From: Planctomycetota bacterium
Lineage (GTDB): Bacteria > Planctomycetota > Phycisphaerae > WQYP01
NCBI GenBank assembly: GCA_021818565.1
Contig: JAKATV010000456.1
Span: 1 to 8,324, forward strand
DNA length: 8,324 nt
Direction of reading: 5' to 3'
The notes under the pieces are model-generated. The model saw only the letters and a list, made by a program, of their open reading frames with translations, ran no database searches and had not been told where the DNA came from. The position numbers and the translations under genes are program-made. Each line of letters starts with the position of its first letter. Position 1 is the first letter of the stretch. Shown in pieces: positions 1 through 7,000 of this stretch.

Positions 1-113
1 ACACTCCTTTTGTTTTAGGATATCGCATCCCGCGGTTACTCGCGCAACGGGCCGTGTTACGACAGAAAACCATCTGCAATCCACCCACTTATACGCACTA
101 TCCAACTCCATAC

Positions 114-128
114 TTACATTGTATGTAA
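114..128. promoter_or_regulatory. Short inverted repeat upstream of first gene
   Basis: TTACAT (114-119) and ATGTAA (123-128) form a perfect 6-bp dyad around a 3-base centre, 64 bases upstream of the first gene's start. A TATAAA stretch follows at 149-154, but no good -35 box sits at the right distance. The dyad could be an operator or part of a promoter for the secreted protein/ECF operon, or it could be chance in an AT-rich stretch. The rest of bases 1-191 shows no gene. Confidence 0.25.
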
Positions 129-179
129 TGATTCCGTCCGATCACGGGTATAAAGGATTGAAACAAGGCTTGCTTTCAC

Positions 180-184
180 AAGGA
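180..184 (+). promoter_or_regulatory. Ribosome binding site of first gene
   Basis: AAGGA lies 7 bases before the ATG at 192. It supports a start at 192, although the adjacent in-frame ATG at 195 is equally reachable. Confidence 0.55.
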
Positions 185-191
185 TAGCATT

Positions 192-1175
192 ATGATGAAA
201 TGGTTTGTCACGTTGACCGCAGTCGCCCTTTTCGGTTTGGAATCGACAGCCAAGCTCACCGCCTCGCCGCTGAATCCAAAGGAAATACCGGCCGGTTCCC
301 GGTTGATCGTGTATATGAACTTTGACGCCATGCGCTTATCCCCCGCGTGGATGCGGTTCTGCAGCACCGTGGAGCGGCAGCCTGGAATCGCCGCCCGGAT
401 GGGCAGCGTTCGCAGTACTGCGCGGGAGGTGTTGGGCATCCAATCCATCAATAAAATTCACGATATGACGATTTTTGGCACCTACCAATCGCGGAGATCC
501 GTCGTTGCACTGGTGCATGCGGCCTTTAAGCCCGCCGCACTGATGGTCGCGGGCAAACTCTTTCCAAATTACACCAAGCGCCAGTACGGCAAATTTACTA
601 TCCTTTCCTGGAATAAAAATCCGCATCGGACCATTTATCTTGCGTGCTACGGGAGATCGCTGGCGCTGATCGGACGTCGGCTCCGGAGCGTCGAAAATGA
701 GATCGATACGCTTGATGGCAAAGCACCCGCACTGACGAAACACGCCAAGCTGCTCGCTGGGAGCACCCCGGATGACATGTTTTACATAGCCGGGGCGGGT
801 ATAAATAAGCTAAAGCTCGTCAGGTCGCCGATATTCAGGCAGATTGACCGCTGTTGGATGCATGTCCTGGAAAACAGGAATAGTCTGGTGATTCAGTCGC
901 AGGCCGTGGCGGCGAGCGTTTCCGCAGCTTCTCAGATTGAGTCGGTAATCAAGGGGATCAAAAGCCAGATCGAACTGGCGGGACTGGCTGCCGGGCAACA
1001 CGCCGCCACGGCTGGAATGACCGCCAGCCAGCACGCGGTCATGGCGCGTGCCGTCGCGGTTTCCAATATGGTGCTGAGCGTTAAAGGACGAGTCGTGCAT
1101 GCCGACTGGACAATTCCAAATTTGCTGATCACCAGACTGTTGCCCGCACCTACGGTAGTTTCGTCACCGCCTTAA
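192..1175 (+). CDS. Secreted protein of unknown function, planctomycete-type
   Basis: A 327-residue protein with an N-terminal signal peptide: MMK, a hydrophobic stretch at residues 4-16, and possible cleavage after Ala20 or Ala24. It is therefore probably exported. The mature part begins with an IPAGSRLIVYMNFDAMR segment, then NKIHDMTIFG (87-96), VVALVHAAFKPAAL, and a DTLDGKAPAL segment (172-181). This order resembles secreted proteins I recall from planctomycetes that often sit near ECF sigma genes; that recall is unverified and I know of no assigned function. Residues 230-290 are rich in Ala, Ser and Gln and include a small tandem repeat. No catalytic motif, second membrane segment or lipobox is evident. 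The start has an AAGGA ribosome binding site. The ECF sigma gene begins 85 bases downstream on the same strand, so the two may be co-transcribed and this protein could be a target or input of that system. Confidence 0.8.
   Translation: MMKWFVTLTAVALFGLESTAKLTASPLNPKEIPAGSRLIVYMNFDAMRLSPAWMRFCSTVERQPGIAARMGSVRSTAREVLGIQSINKIHDMTIFGTYQSRRSVVALVHAAFKPAALMVAGKLFPNYTKRQYGKFTILSWNKNPHRTIYLACYGRSLALIGRRLRSVENEIDTLDGKAPALTKHAKLLAGSTPDDMFYIAGAGINKLKLVRSPIFRQIDRCWMHVLENRNSLVIQSQAVAASVSAASQIESVIKGIKSQIELAGLAAGQHAATAGMTASQHAVMARAVAVSNMVLSVKGRVVHADWTIPNLLITRLLPAPTVVSSPP
978..1043 (+). repeat. Tandem 33-bp (11-residue) duplication in the first gene
   Basis: Residues 263-273 (AGLAAGQHAAT) and 274-284 (AGMTASQHAVM) align without gaps: 6 of 11 residues and 23 of 33 bases match. 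It looks like an old in-frame duplication inside an Ala-rich, probably helical, segment. The function is unknown. Confidence 0.5.
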
Positions 1176-1260
1176 GGCCTACTCGATAAATCGGGGCGAT
1201 GCCCAGCCTGGCGGGGGCGACGAATCGAGAGAGCTTATACCAAATGGAAGACGGCTTTTC

Positions 1261-1851
1261 ATGGATGACCTGTCACAATATACAGACGAGGATATCGCGG
1301 GAATGGCCCAGCGCGGGTCCGTGGCCTGTTTTGAGGAACTCGTCCGACGGTATCAGGCCCCGCTGATGGGATTTCTGACGCGCCGGTTTTGCGCTAACCC
1401 GCACGATGCCGAGGATGTAATCCAGGAAGTGTTCTTCAAGGCGCATCGCTACCTGCACCGCTATAGTCAACGATGGAAATTCAAGACCTGGATATTCACG
1501 CTGGCACACCGGGAATCTGTTAGTCACGGTCGTAAAGGCCACAAAACAGCAGCCATGCCGCAGGACCTTCCGGGCCGGATTCCACCACCGGATACGGTGC
1601 TTTCACGCAAGGAGGCCAATGAGAAGCTATGGTTGAGAGTCCGAACGGTATTATCGGAAAAACAGTTCGCGCTGGTGTGGTTATATTATGCTGAAGGCAT
1701 GTCCCTCACGGAGATTGCGGTGATCACCGGGGGGACAACAATATCCGTCGCCGTCATGCTGCACCGGTGCCGTGGGCGATTGCACACTCTGGCGGATTTG
1801 AGCGATGAATCATCGGCCCGGCGGGTGCATGAGCGGCCACCGGCGTTATAA
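1261..1851 (+). CDS. RNA polymerase ECF-type sigma factor
   Basis: A 196-residue sigma-70 family protein with only regions 2 and 4, the ECF layout and usual length. Region 2 spans about residues 20-86: FEELVRRYQAPLMGFLTRRF, then DAEDVIQEVFFKAH (49-62, the core-binding and -10 recognition helix), then FKTWIFTLAHRES (74-86). Most ECFs have Asn in the last segment (IARN); here it reads AHRE. A Pro-rich linker (100-111) leads to region 4, LSEKQFALVWLYYAEGMSL (131-149), with the helix-turn-helix at about 149-170 contacting the -35 element. The expected role is to direct RNA polymerase to a small regulon under control of an anti-sigma factor. The probable anti-sigma gene follows after 14 bases. The start has only a weak GGAAG sequence 10 bases upstream (1246-1250), so translation may be modest or coupled to a longer transcript. 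The cognate promoter sequence cannot be stated. Confidence 0.93.
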   Translation: MDDLSQYTDEDIAGMAQRGSVACFEELVRRYQAPLMGFLTRRFCANPHDAEDVIQEVFFKAHRYLHRYSQRWKFKTWIFTLAHRESVSHGRKGHKTAAMPQDLPGRIPPPDTVLSRKEANEKLWLRVRTVLSEKQFALVWLYYAEGMSLTEIAVITGGTTISVAVMLHRCRGRLHTLADLSDESSARRVHERPPAL

Positions 1852-1855
1852 CAAT

Positions 1856-1860
1856 AGGAG
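1856..1860 (+). promoter_or_regulatory. Ribosome binding site of anti-sigma-like gene
   Basis: AGGAG lies 5 bases before the ATG at 1866, inside the 14-base gap after the sigma gene. It fixes the start and supports co-transcription with the ECF gene. Confidence 0.75.
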
Positions 1861-1865
1861 TCACC

Positions 1866-2399
1866 ATGAAATTCCGAAGAACTAATCGGCAGCACGATCA
1901 ACTCGCCGGACGACTTCGCAAGGCCGCCGTCGGATCAGCACCCGAATTTTCCGAAGCCCTGCACACAAAAATTATGGCTGGCATCCGCCAGGAGCTTGCC
2001 GGGAACCGCACGGGTGGAGTATTCCCATACGGACGGCGATGGACGGCGCTAAAACTGCTGGCTGCCACGGCGGTTCTGCTGGTGGTGGTCGGAGGTTGGT
2101 GGTTTGGCGCGGGGTTCTCAAAGAAAACGGACGTATCTTATCCGGGCAGGCGCACCCCGGCGGTTGTGGGGGCCGGTGGTGCCGAGGCGTTGTATCCCGG
2201 ATGGTTGATCAAAATGCTAGCGCAATTGACGCAGGAAAAACTTGAGCACGCCCGCTACGCCCATCTGAATCAGGATGCCCGGAACCTCGCTTCCTTTCTC
2301 ACCGGTGAATTGGACATTGCGCCGCATTTGGGCATGCGGCACCGGCGGAAGGTTGGAATCCGAACCCGGAAACTGTTGGTTCGTCGTGCTTATGGATAA
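1866..2399 (+). CDS. Probable anti-sigma factor, single-pass membrane protein
   Basis: A 177-residue protein with a basic cytoplasmic N-terminus of about 58 residues, one membrane helix (about 59-80, LKLLAATAVLLVVVGGWWF) and an outer C-terminal part. The N-terminal segment APEFSEALHTKIMAGIR (25-41) is of a kind I recall in small proteins encoded next to ECF sigma genes in planctomycetes and Verrucomicrobia. The zinc-binding HxxxCxxC motif of classical ZAS anti-sigma factors is absent, so assignment rests on topology and on its place directly after the sigma gene. The C-terminal part holds LNQDARNLASFLTGELDI (about 134-151). The last 22 residues are unusually rich in Arg/Lys and look unlike the rest; a different frame that stays open to 2481 gives a more ordinary tail, so a frameshift is possible. 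Expected role: hold the ECF sigma factor at the membrane until an envelope signal arrives. The partnership is inferred. Confidence 0.7.
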   Translation: MKFRRTNRQHDQLAGRLRKAAVGSAPEFSEALHTKIMAGIRQELAGNRTGGVFPYGRRWTALKLLAATAVLLVVVGGWWFGAGFSKKTDVSYPGRRTPAVVGAGGAEALYPGWLIKMLAQLTQEKLEHARYAHLNQDARNLASFLTGELDIAPHLGMRHRRKVGIRTRKLLVRRAYG

Positions 2400-2645
2400 C
2401 GGCAGAGCACTGGTCGCATGGTGGCACAAGGTAGAGTTTCGTTGGCGTTTTGTTTACACGCCCCGTGGTCCAAACGCCTAAAGGCCGGATGAGGTGTAAT
2501 GGTTCCCACTGAAGGTGCGTATGGGTGATTGAAATATGGTTTTGCAGGCGTAACGCCATGAAATGGTTTTTACACGGGCCACGGGCACCCTTTTGAGTTT
2601 GAGATTTCGAGTTGCCACCGGAATTGAGAAGTGAAGGCTTAACGG

Positions 2646-2673
2646 TTGACGCCACGACACCAGAACGTAGAAA
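2646..2673 (+). promoter_or_regulatory. Possible sigma-70-type promoter of PEP-CTERM gene
   Basis: TTGACG (2646-2651, 5 of 6 to the -35 consensus) and TAGAAA (2668-2673, 4 of 6 to the -10 consensus) are separated by 16 bases, which would place a transcript start about 30 bases before the gene. It is a match by eye only. Confidence 0.3.
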
Positions 2674-2697
2674 AGGTCTGACGCGAATCGGTAAAAC

Positions 2698-2703
2698 AGG
2701 AGA
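2698..2703 (+). promoter_or_regulatory. Ribosome binding site of PEP-CTERM gene
   Basis: AGGAGA lies 8 bases before the ATG at 2712, a strong match that fixes this start. Confidence 0.7.
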
Positions 2704-2711
2704 ACTTTGTA

Positions 2712-3632
2712 ATGAAATCCCGTACTCAACGGATGACTGCTTGTATGCTGACCTCATCGCTTATCGTTGCCCAATCCGCGATGGCCAACAGTTTTACCTT
2801 CGATTTTCAGCATCCGACGGGCACGGGATCTTCCTATGCAGATGCCATACCTCTTTCGACCGTCGGATCGCTTGAAGATTCTCTGGGAAATAACATCGGC
2901 TTCACGCTGGCGGCTGATGCAGGTTCCGGCAACCGCGTGGGGTCCACGGAGAACGCCACTGGAGGACTGGCAGGTTTGACCCTTAATTCCACCGGATTGG
3001 CGTTTAACAGCGCCAATGGCAACGCCACGATCGGCATATCCTTTCCGACCACCGGTTCAGGCCCTTTGGCCATCACCGCCCGCTATTCATCGTTGATTCT
3101 CTCCGGGCAATTGGCAGCCAGCGGTGTCGGAATAGGCTCCATCACTTATAGTTCGGCCGATTTTGCGGAGGTGGTCTATCAGACGGAATATCCTTCTTAT
3201 CTTGTACCGACCACGGCCGACGCGGTGGGCACCGTTTCAAGCCTCAGCAGCAGCAAATTCGCATCGGGCAACGCCGGCGCGCAAAGCATCGAATTTTATG
3301 TCGCCAGCCCCGCCGGTGGAACATTCAATGGCCTATTCAATTCGGGCACACTGGCTTACAACGACAGCACACAACTCGGGCAGAGCGGTGAATACGCCTT
3401 CTTTTCGATGGGTAATCCGGACGCGGCTTCATATTCTGGTACCGCATCCGGAGTCTTGACATCCATCACGTTTTCCGGCGACAACCTTGCGACGCCGGCC
3501 GAGCAACCCGTGCCCGAACCCATGGAGCTTTCGCTCTTCACGTTCGGCTTGGCGATTACGGTTCTTCGCCGACGCGGTAACAGGCTTGTGAACGTATCCC
3601 ATAAAATATGGCCACACCCAACCAAGACCTAA
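2712..3632 (+). CDS. PEP-CTERM sorting domain protein
   Basis: A 306-residue exported protein. The N-terminal signal peptide (KSRTQR, then a hydrophobic run) ends with a likely cleavage at AMA|NS after Ala25. The body (26-260) is rich in Ser, Gly, Thr and Ala with alternating polar and hydrophobic residues, consistent with a beta-rich surface protein; no enzyme motif is visible. The C-terminus carries the three-part PEP-CTERM signal: VPEP (267-270), a hydrophobic stretch (about 272-285, ending FGLAITVL) and RRR (286-288). In known systems this tail is recognised by an exosortase (EpsH/XrtA type), which removes it and passes the protein to the cell surface or extracellular matrix, usually in exopolysaccharide producers. 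No exosortase lies in the window. A further 18 residues follow RRR, longer than the usual few, perhaps from loss of the original stop. The gene appears to stand alone with its own promoter. Confidence 0.9.
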   Translation: MKSRTQRMTACMLTSSLIVAQSAMANSFTFDFQHPTGTGSSYADAIPLSTVGSLEDSLGNNIGFTLAADAGSGNRVGSTENATGGLAGLTLNSTGLAFNSANGNATIGISFPTTGSGPLAITARYSSLILSGQLAASGVGIGSITYSSADFAEVVYQTEYPSYLVPTTADAVGTVSSLSSSKFASGNAGAQSIEFYVASPAGGTFNGLFNSGTLAYNDSTQLGQSGEYAFFSMGNPDAASYSGTASGVLTSITFSGDNLATPAEQPVPEPMELSLFTFGLAITVLRRRGNRLVNVSHKIWPHPTKT

Positions 3633-3710
3633 GTCGATATGCCCCGCTTCTGGTTAAGAGTAAGTTCGGGGGAAGCGATACTACAAATCAAAGTTTTATA
3701 AGATGTTGCG

Positions 3711-3720
3711 CTTTTTAGCC
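3711..3720. repeat. Left target-site duplication of the MITE-like element
   Basis: CTTTTTAGCC, identical to 3852-3861 on the other side of the element. The identity can be stretched to 13 bases (GCTTTTTAGCCCA) if the outer bases of the terminal repeats are counted as target, so the exact boundary is uncertain by one to two bases. Confidence 0.7.
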
Positions 3721-3851
3721 CAGGGTCTTTTAGTTTTCCCTTAATTAGGTCTTTTTTGTCTCGTGACGTTCTGGGACGGAACGATTTATTGGGAAATTTG
3801 ACCAAGCCGTCCCCTGAAAATCTATCCATACCTGAAAACTAAAAGACCCTG
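3721..3851. mobile_element. MITE-like element, 131 bp, 18-bp perfect terminal inverted repeats
   Basis: The left end CAGGGTCTTTTAGTTTTC (3721-3738) is the exact reverse complement of the right end GAAAACTAAAAGACCCTG (3834-3851), 18 of 18 bases. Directly outside both ends lies CTTTTTAGCC (3711-3720 and 3852-3861), as expected for a target-site duplication. An inner pair GGGACGG (3773-3779) / CCGTCCC (3807-3813) could extend the fold. No transposase is encoded, so it would have moved with a transposase supplied in trans. A 10-bp duplication fits DDE transposases that make 8-13 bp duplications, such as the ISAs1 or IS4 families; that assignment is a guess. The intact ends and duplication suggest fairly recent insertion. 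It lies 217 bases before the annotated start of the c-di-GMP gene. Confidence 0.8.
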
Positions 3852-3861
3852 CTTTTTAGCC
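3852..3861. repeat. Right target-site duplication of the MITE-like element
   Basis: CTTTTTAGCC, the exact copy of 3711-3720. Removing the element and one copy would restore an uninterrupted GCG-CTTTTTAGCC-CATG site. Confidence 0.7.
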
Positions 3862-4031
3862 CATGAAATCAGTCATCGGGCCTTATAAATATGGGGTTTT
3901 CGTATAATTGATCGCCGAGGCTGGCACGCAATCGCCGAAAAACCGCGAAAATCATGTTTCTTCGTCCAGACTCACATTATAAAGGTTATGGACTTTCCTT
4001 ATATAGAGCATAACAATCATCCGATAAGTAA

Positions 4032-4051
4032 TACGCATAGCTGTTTGCGTA
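4032..4051. promoter_or_regulatory. Inverted repeat upstream of the c-di-GMP gene
   Basis: TACGCA (4032-4037) and TGCGTA (4046-4051) are perfect 6-bp arms around an 8-base spacer. It could be a regulator site or a small leader hairpin. No protein can be named for it. Confidence 0.3.
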
Positions 4052-4068
4052 GCTGGACATAATTCGGG

Positions 4069-7000
4069 ATGCTGCCGGTCCATGTATTGACAGAAGTTCT
4101 TTTAAGAACAACAGGCACCATCTCGCACGTCCTTTCAAAAAAAGGATGCTACGCAACCCGGCATTGTATGGAAATAGGCATGATGACTTCTCCAACAAAC
4201 CGAATCTCGGACGCCGACATACCGACTCATACGCCAGATAGGCCATCATCAACGAAACAATCCACGGCCGTATTTGACCATGCGACGAATAGAGACAAAA
4301 AGTTCCATTGGGCGATACCGCTGGTTCTCTTGATAGCACCCCCGCTCGCATGGGGTGCTCTGACTTTCCCCCAACCTGTAAGCCTGCCCACCCTGTTGCG
4401 GATACAGTTTGCCGTGCAAGCCGCTACGGCGACGTTTGCCGCGCTGGTTTTTCTGGCGAGTTGGGAGTTTTTTCAGGTTGAGCGATTCTTCGCCAGATTT
4501 GTGCTGGTGATGGCCTTTGGCAATGTGGCGTTGCTGGCAACCGGCCGACTGCTTTTTTTTGATGGTCTGTCCGCACCGCTTAAATTGCTCGCCTCCCGGC
4601 AAGTGATCAATCTAGCCATTATCACCCACTTGCTGGTGGCCGGGGCTTTGGCATTTATGGCGTTTTGGCCAAATAAGCGATTCCACTGGCTTCAGGCGAA
4701 GCCGATGGTGCTCGCCGCCGCGCCGGCTTTAACGGTGATAACCGGAACGGCCATATTCGCATACCATCAATTCGCAAGTACCTTAGTTTTTATAGCCTCC
4801 ACGCTGCCGCCACTGGGCCTTGCCGCCGCAGCAGGCATTTATGTGCTGGGAATAATCGCGGCGTGGCGTGGTCGGGAATCCGTCCGCGGATACAGCAGTG
4901 CCAACCTAATCCCGGCCATGGTACTGCTGCTGTGCAGTGTATTGTTTCTTGCTGCTACGCTGGTTTGGACACCTCAAACAGTATTGCTGGCCGACGCGTA
5001 TCGACTGGCGGGATTCGCCTTGATTTTGCATTATGTGTTTATCATCGGACTTCGCGAACCCTACCGTCGCCTGTCGGCGGCCCAGAGGCGTCTCCACGAT
5101 AAGACGACCGCCCAGCGCCGCATGGAACTGGCAGTCGCGGAAAGCGAACAGCGTTTCCGACAACTGTTTGAACAAAGTCCGGCCATGATGCTGTTGATTG
5201 ATACCGTGGACGGAAAAATTACCGATGCCAACGAGGCAGCCGTTAAATTTTATGGCTGGTCGCGCGAGCAATTTCAGAACATGTACATCTGGGATATCAA
5301 CACGCTGCCGCGCCAGGAATTGTCCAATATGCTGGCAACAGTTGCCGTCGGCAACGAAAACCATTTTGTGTTTCAATACCGACTGGCCCAGGGAGAAATT
5401 CGAGATGTGGAGGTTTGCTCGGTGTGCCTTGATTTTCAAGGCAGAAAAATCATTTTCTCCATTTCGCATGATGTCACGGCACGCAAACTCGCGGAAGACA
5501 ATCTTCGGCTTTTTAAGCAAGCCGTCGAATCGACTATGGATGGAATCTGCATCGTAATTGCGGAGACCTCGGTGCCGAATCCGTCAATTATTTATGTCAA
5601 TCCAGCCTTTGAGAAGCTCACCGGCTACAAACTTGAAGAGATTCAGGGAAAGAATCCACGATTTTTGCACGGCACCGACCATAACCAGCCGGGGCACGCG
5701 ATTATTCGCGACGCCTTGCGCAATGGCCATGCCTGTGAGACGGTTCTTCGCGATTATCGCAAAGATGGCACCTCCTTCTGGGTTAACCTGCACCTTGCGC
5801 CGGTACGCAACCAGAGTGGCACAATTACTCATTGGGTGAGCGTAGAAAGCGATATCACCAGGCAGAAACAAAACGAATCAGAATTGGCGCAACTGGCGTT
5901 CTACGATCCGCTGACTGAACTTCCCAACCGGCGGCTGTTCATGGATCGCCTGACCCAAGCGCTGGCGACGTCGCAACGCACCGGTCAACACGGAGCGGTG
6001 GTATTCATGGATGTCAACCGGTTCAAAAATATCAATGACGTCTGCGGCCATGAAGTTGGAGACCAATTGCTCATTAAATTAGCCAAACGCTTGGCTCATT
6101 GCCAGCGGGGTGAGGATACCATCGCCCGGTTGGGCGGAGATGAATTTGTGCTCCTGTTGTCCAACTTGTCCAACGATCCCAAAACCGCGACCGAGCTTGC
6201 ATGCACGGTGACGGAGAGAATTCGCAAGGCGGTTTGTGATCCTATCAAAATCGGCGATTATGAACATGAGATCAGCCTCAGCATGGGCGTTACCATTTTT
6301 CCAAAAAACGCCGATTCCGTCTCCGACCTGCTCAAGCAGGCGGACGCCGCTATGTACAAGGCCAAGGACTCGGGGGACAATTCCACCGGTTATTTCGAGC
6401 CGGCCATGCAGGCGGCGGCGCAGGTGCGCATGTCCGTTGAGCACGATTTGCGGGACGCCCTGGTCAGACAGGACTTTCGCATGTTTTTGCAGCCGCAGGT
6501 TGATCAAAACGGAACCATCGTCGGCGCTGAAGCCCTGATCCGCTGGCGTAATAAGGAGGGGGGATTAATTTCACCGATGACATTTATTTCAGTGGCGGAA
6601 GACACTGGGCTTATCATTCCCATGGACACATGGATGCTCGAACAGGCCTGCCGGGCAATCCGACGTCTGGAGATGGCAGGACGTAATATTCGGGTCGCCG
6701 CTAATATCAGCGCGCGGCATTTCCGGATCCCCGATTTTGTTGATCACATTAAAACTGCGGTCGAAGCTTCGGCAATTGATCCAGATCATCTGACGTTGGA
6801 GATAACCGAAAGCGTGTTTTTGAATGATCCCGAAGATGCCGTGAGCAAAATGAACCAGCTCCGGCACGCGGGGCTTCATTTTTCAATTGATGATTTTGGA
6901 ACCGGTTACTCTTCCTTGGGCTATTTGAAGAAAATGCCGCTTTCGGAACTCAAGATTGATCGCACCTTTATTCAGGATGCGCCCACCGATCCCAATGACG

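Larger units (their letters stand above)
2400..2711. other. Intergenic gap between anti-sigma-like and PEP-CTERM genes
   Basis: No convincing gene is present in these 312 bases. The first 82 bases remain open in the frame that reads on from within the anti-sigma gene (stop at 2479-2481). CCAT-GAA-ATGG (2556-2566) followed by TTTTT (2567-2571) is a weak terminator-like hairpin with only a 4-bp stem. The end of the gap carries the putative promoter and ribosome binding site of the next gene. Confidence 0.5.
3633..4068. other. 436-base intergenic region with inserted repeat element
   Basis: No gene is supported here. The region contains a 131-bp MITE-like element (3721-3851), TATAAT at 3903-3908 without a good -35 partner, and an inverted repeat at 4032-4051. 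CGCTTC (3645-3650) can pair with GAAGCG (3672-3677) just after the PEP-CTERM stop, but no T-run follows, so it is a poor terminator. The region is visibly richer in A/T than the flanking genes. Confidence 0.6.

Noticed and set aside
336..743. 135-residue minus-strand reading frame opposite the secreted protein gene
   Set aside because: Its composition (Arg, Gly, His, Pro) is typical of an antisense shadow. The plus-strand frame has a signal peptide and ribosome binding site.
1169..1204. GCCTTAAGGC palindrome over the first gene's stop codon and a GGGC-GAT-GCCC hairpin just after
   Set aside because: Both are short, no T-run follows, and the next gene is probably in the same operon. Chance is the simplest explanation.
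2299..2757. 152-residue minus-strand reading frame across the 2400-2711 gap
   Set aside because: It overlaps the ends of two plus-strand genes, has no ribosome binding site and no recognisable segment.
3645..3677. CGCTTC / GAAGCG pair after the PEP-CTERM stop as a terminator
   Set aside because: Six-base arms across a 21-base loop without a T-run do not make a credible terminator.
3629..3829. 66-residue minus-strand reading frame across the MITE-like element
   Set aside because: It runs from inside the element into plain intergenic DNA, has no clear ribosome binding site or recognisable motif, and could not be a transposase at this length.
4906..5520. 204-residue minus-strand reading frame inside the c-di-GMP gene
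   Set aside because: It lies opposite the membrane and PAS1 segments of a well-supported gene and has no protein character of its own.
5500..5880. Calling the second PAS domain a true LOV blue-light receptor
   Set aside because: The adduct-forming Cys is replaced by Pro530 and other flavin-contact positions differ, so only LOV-like can be supported.
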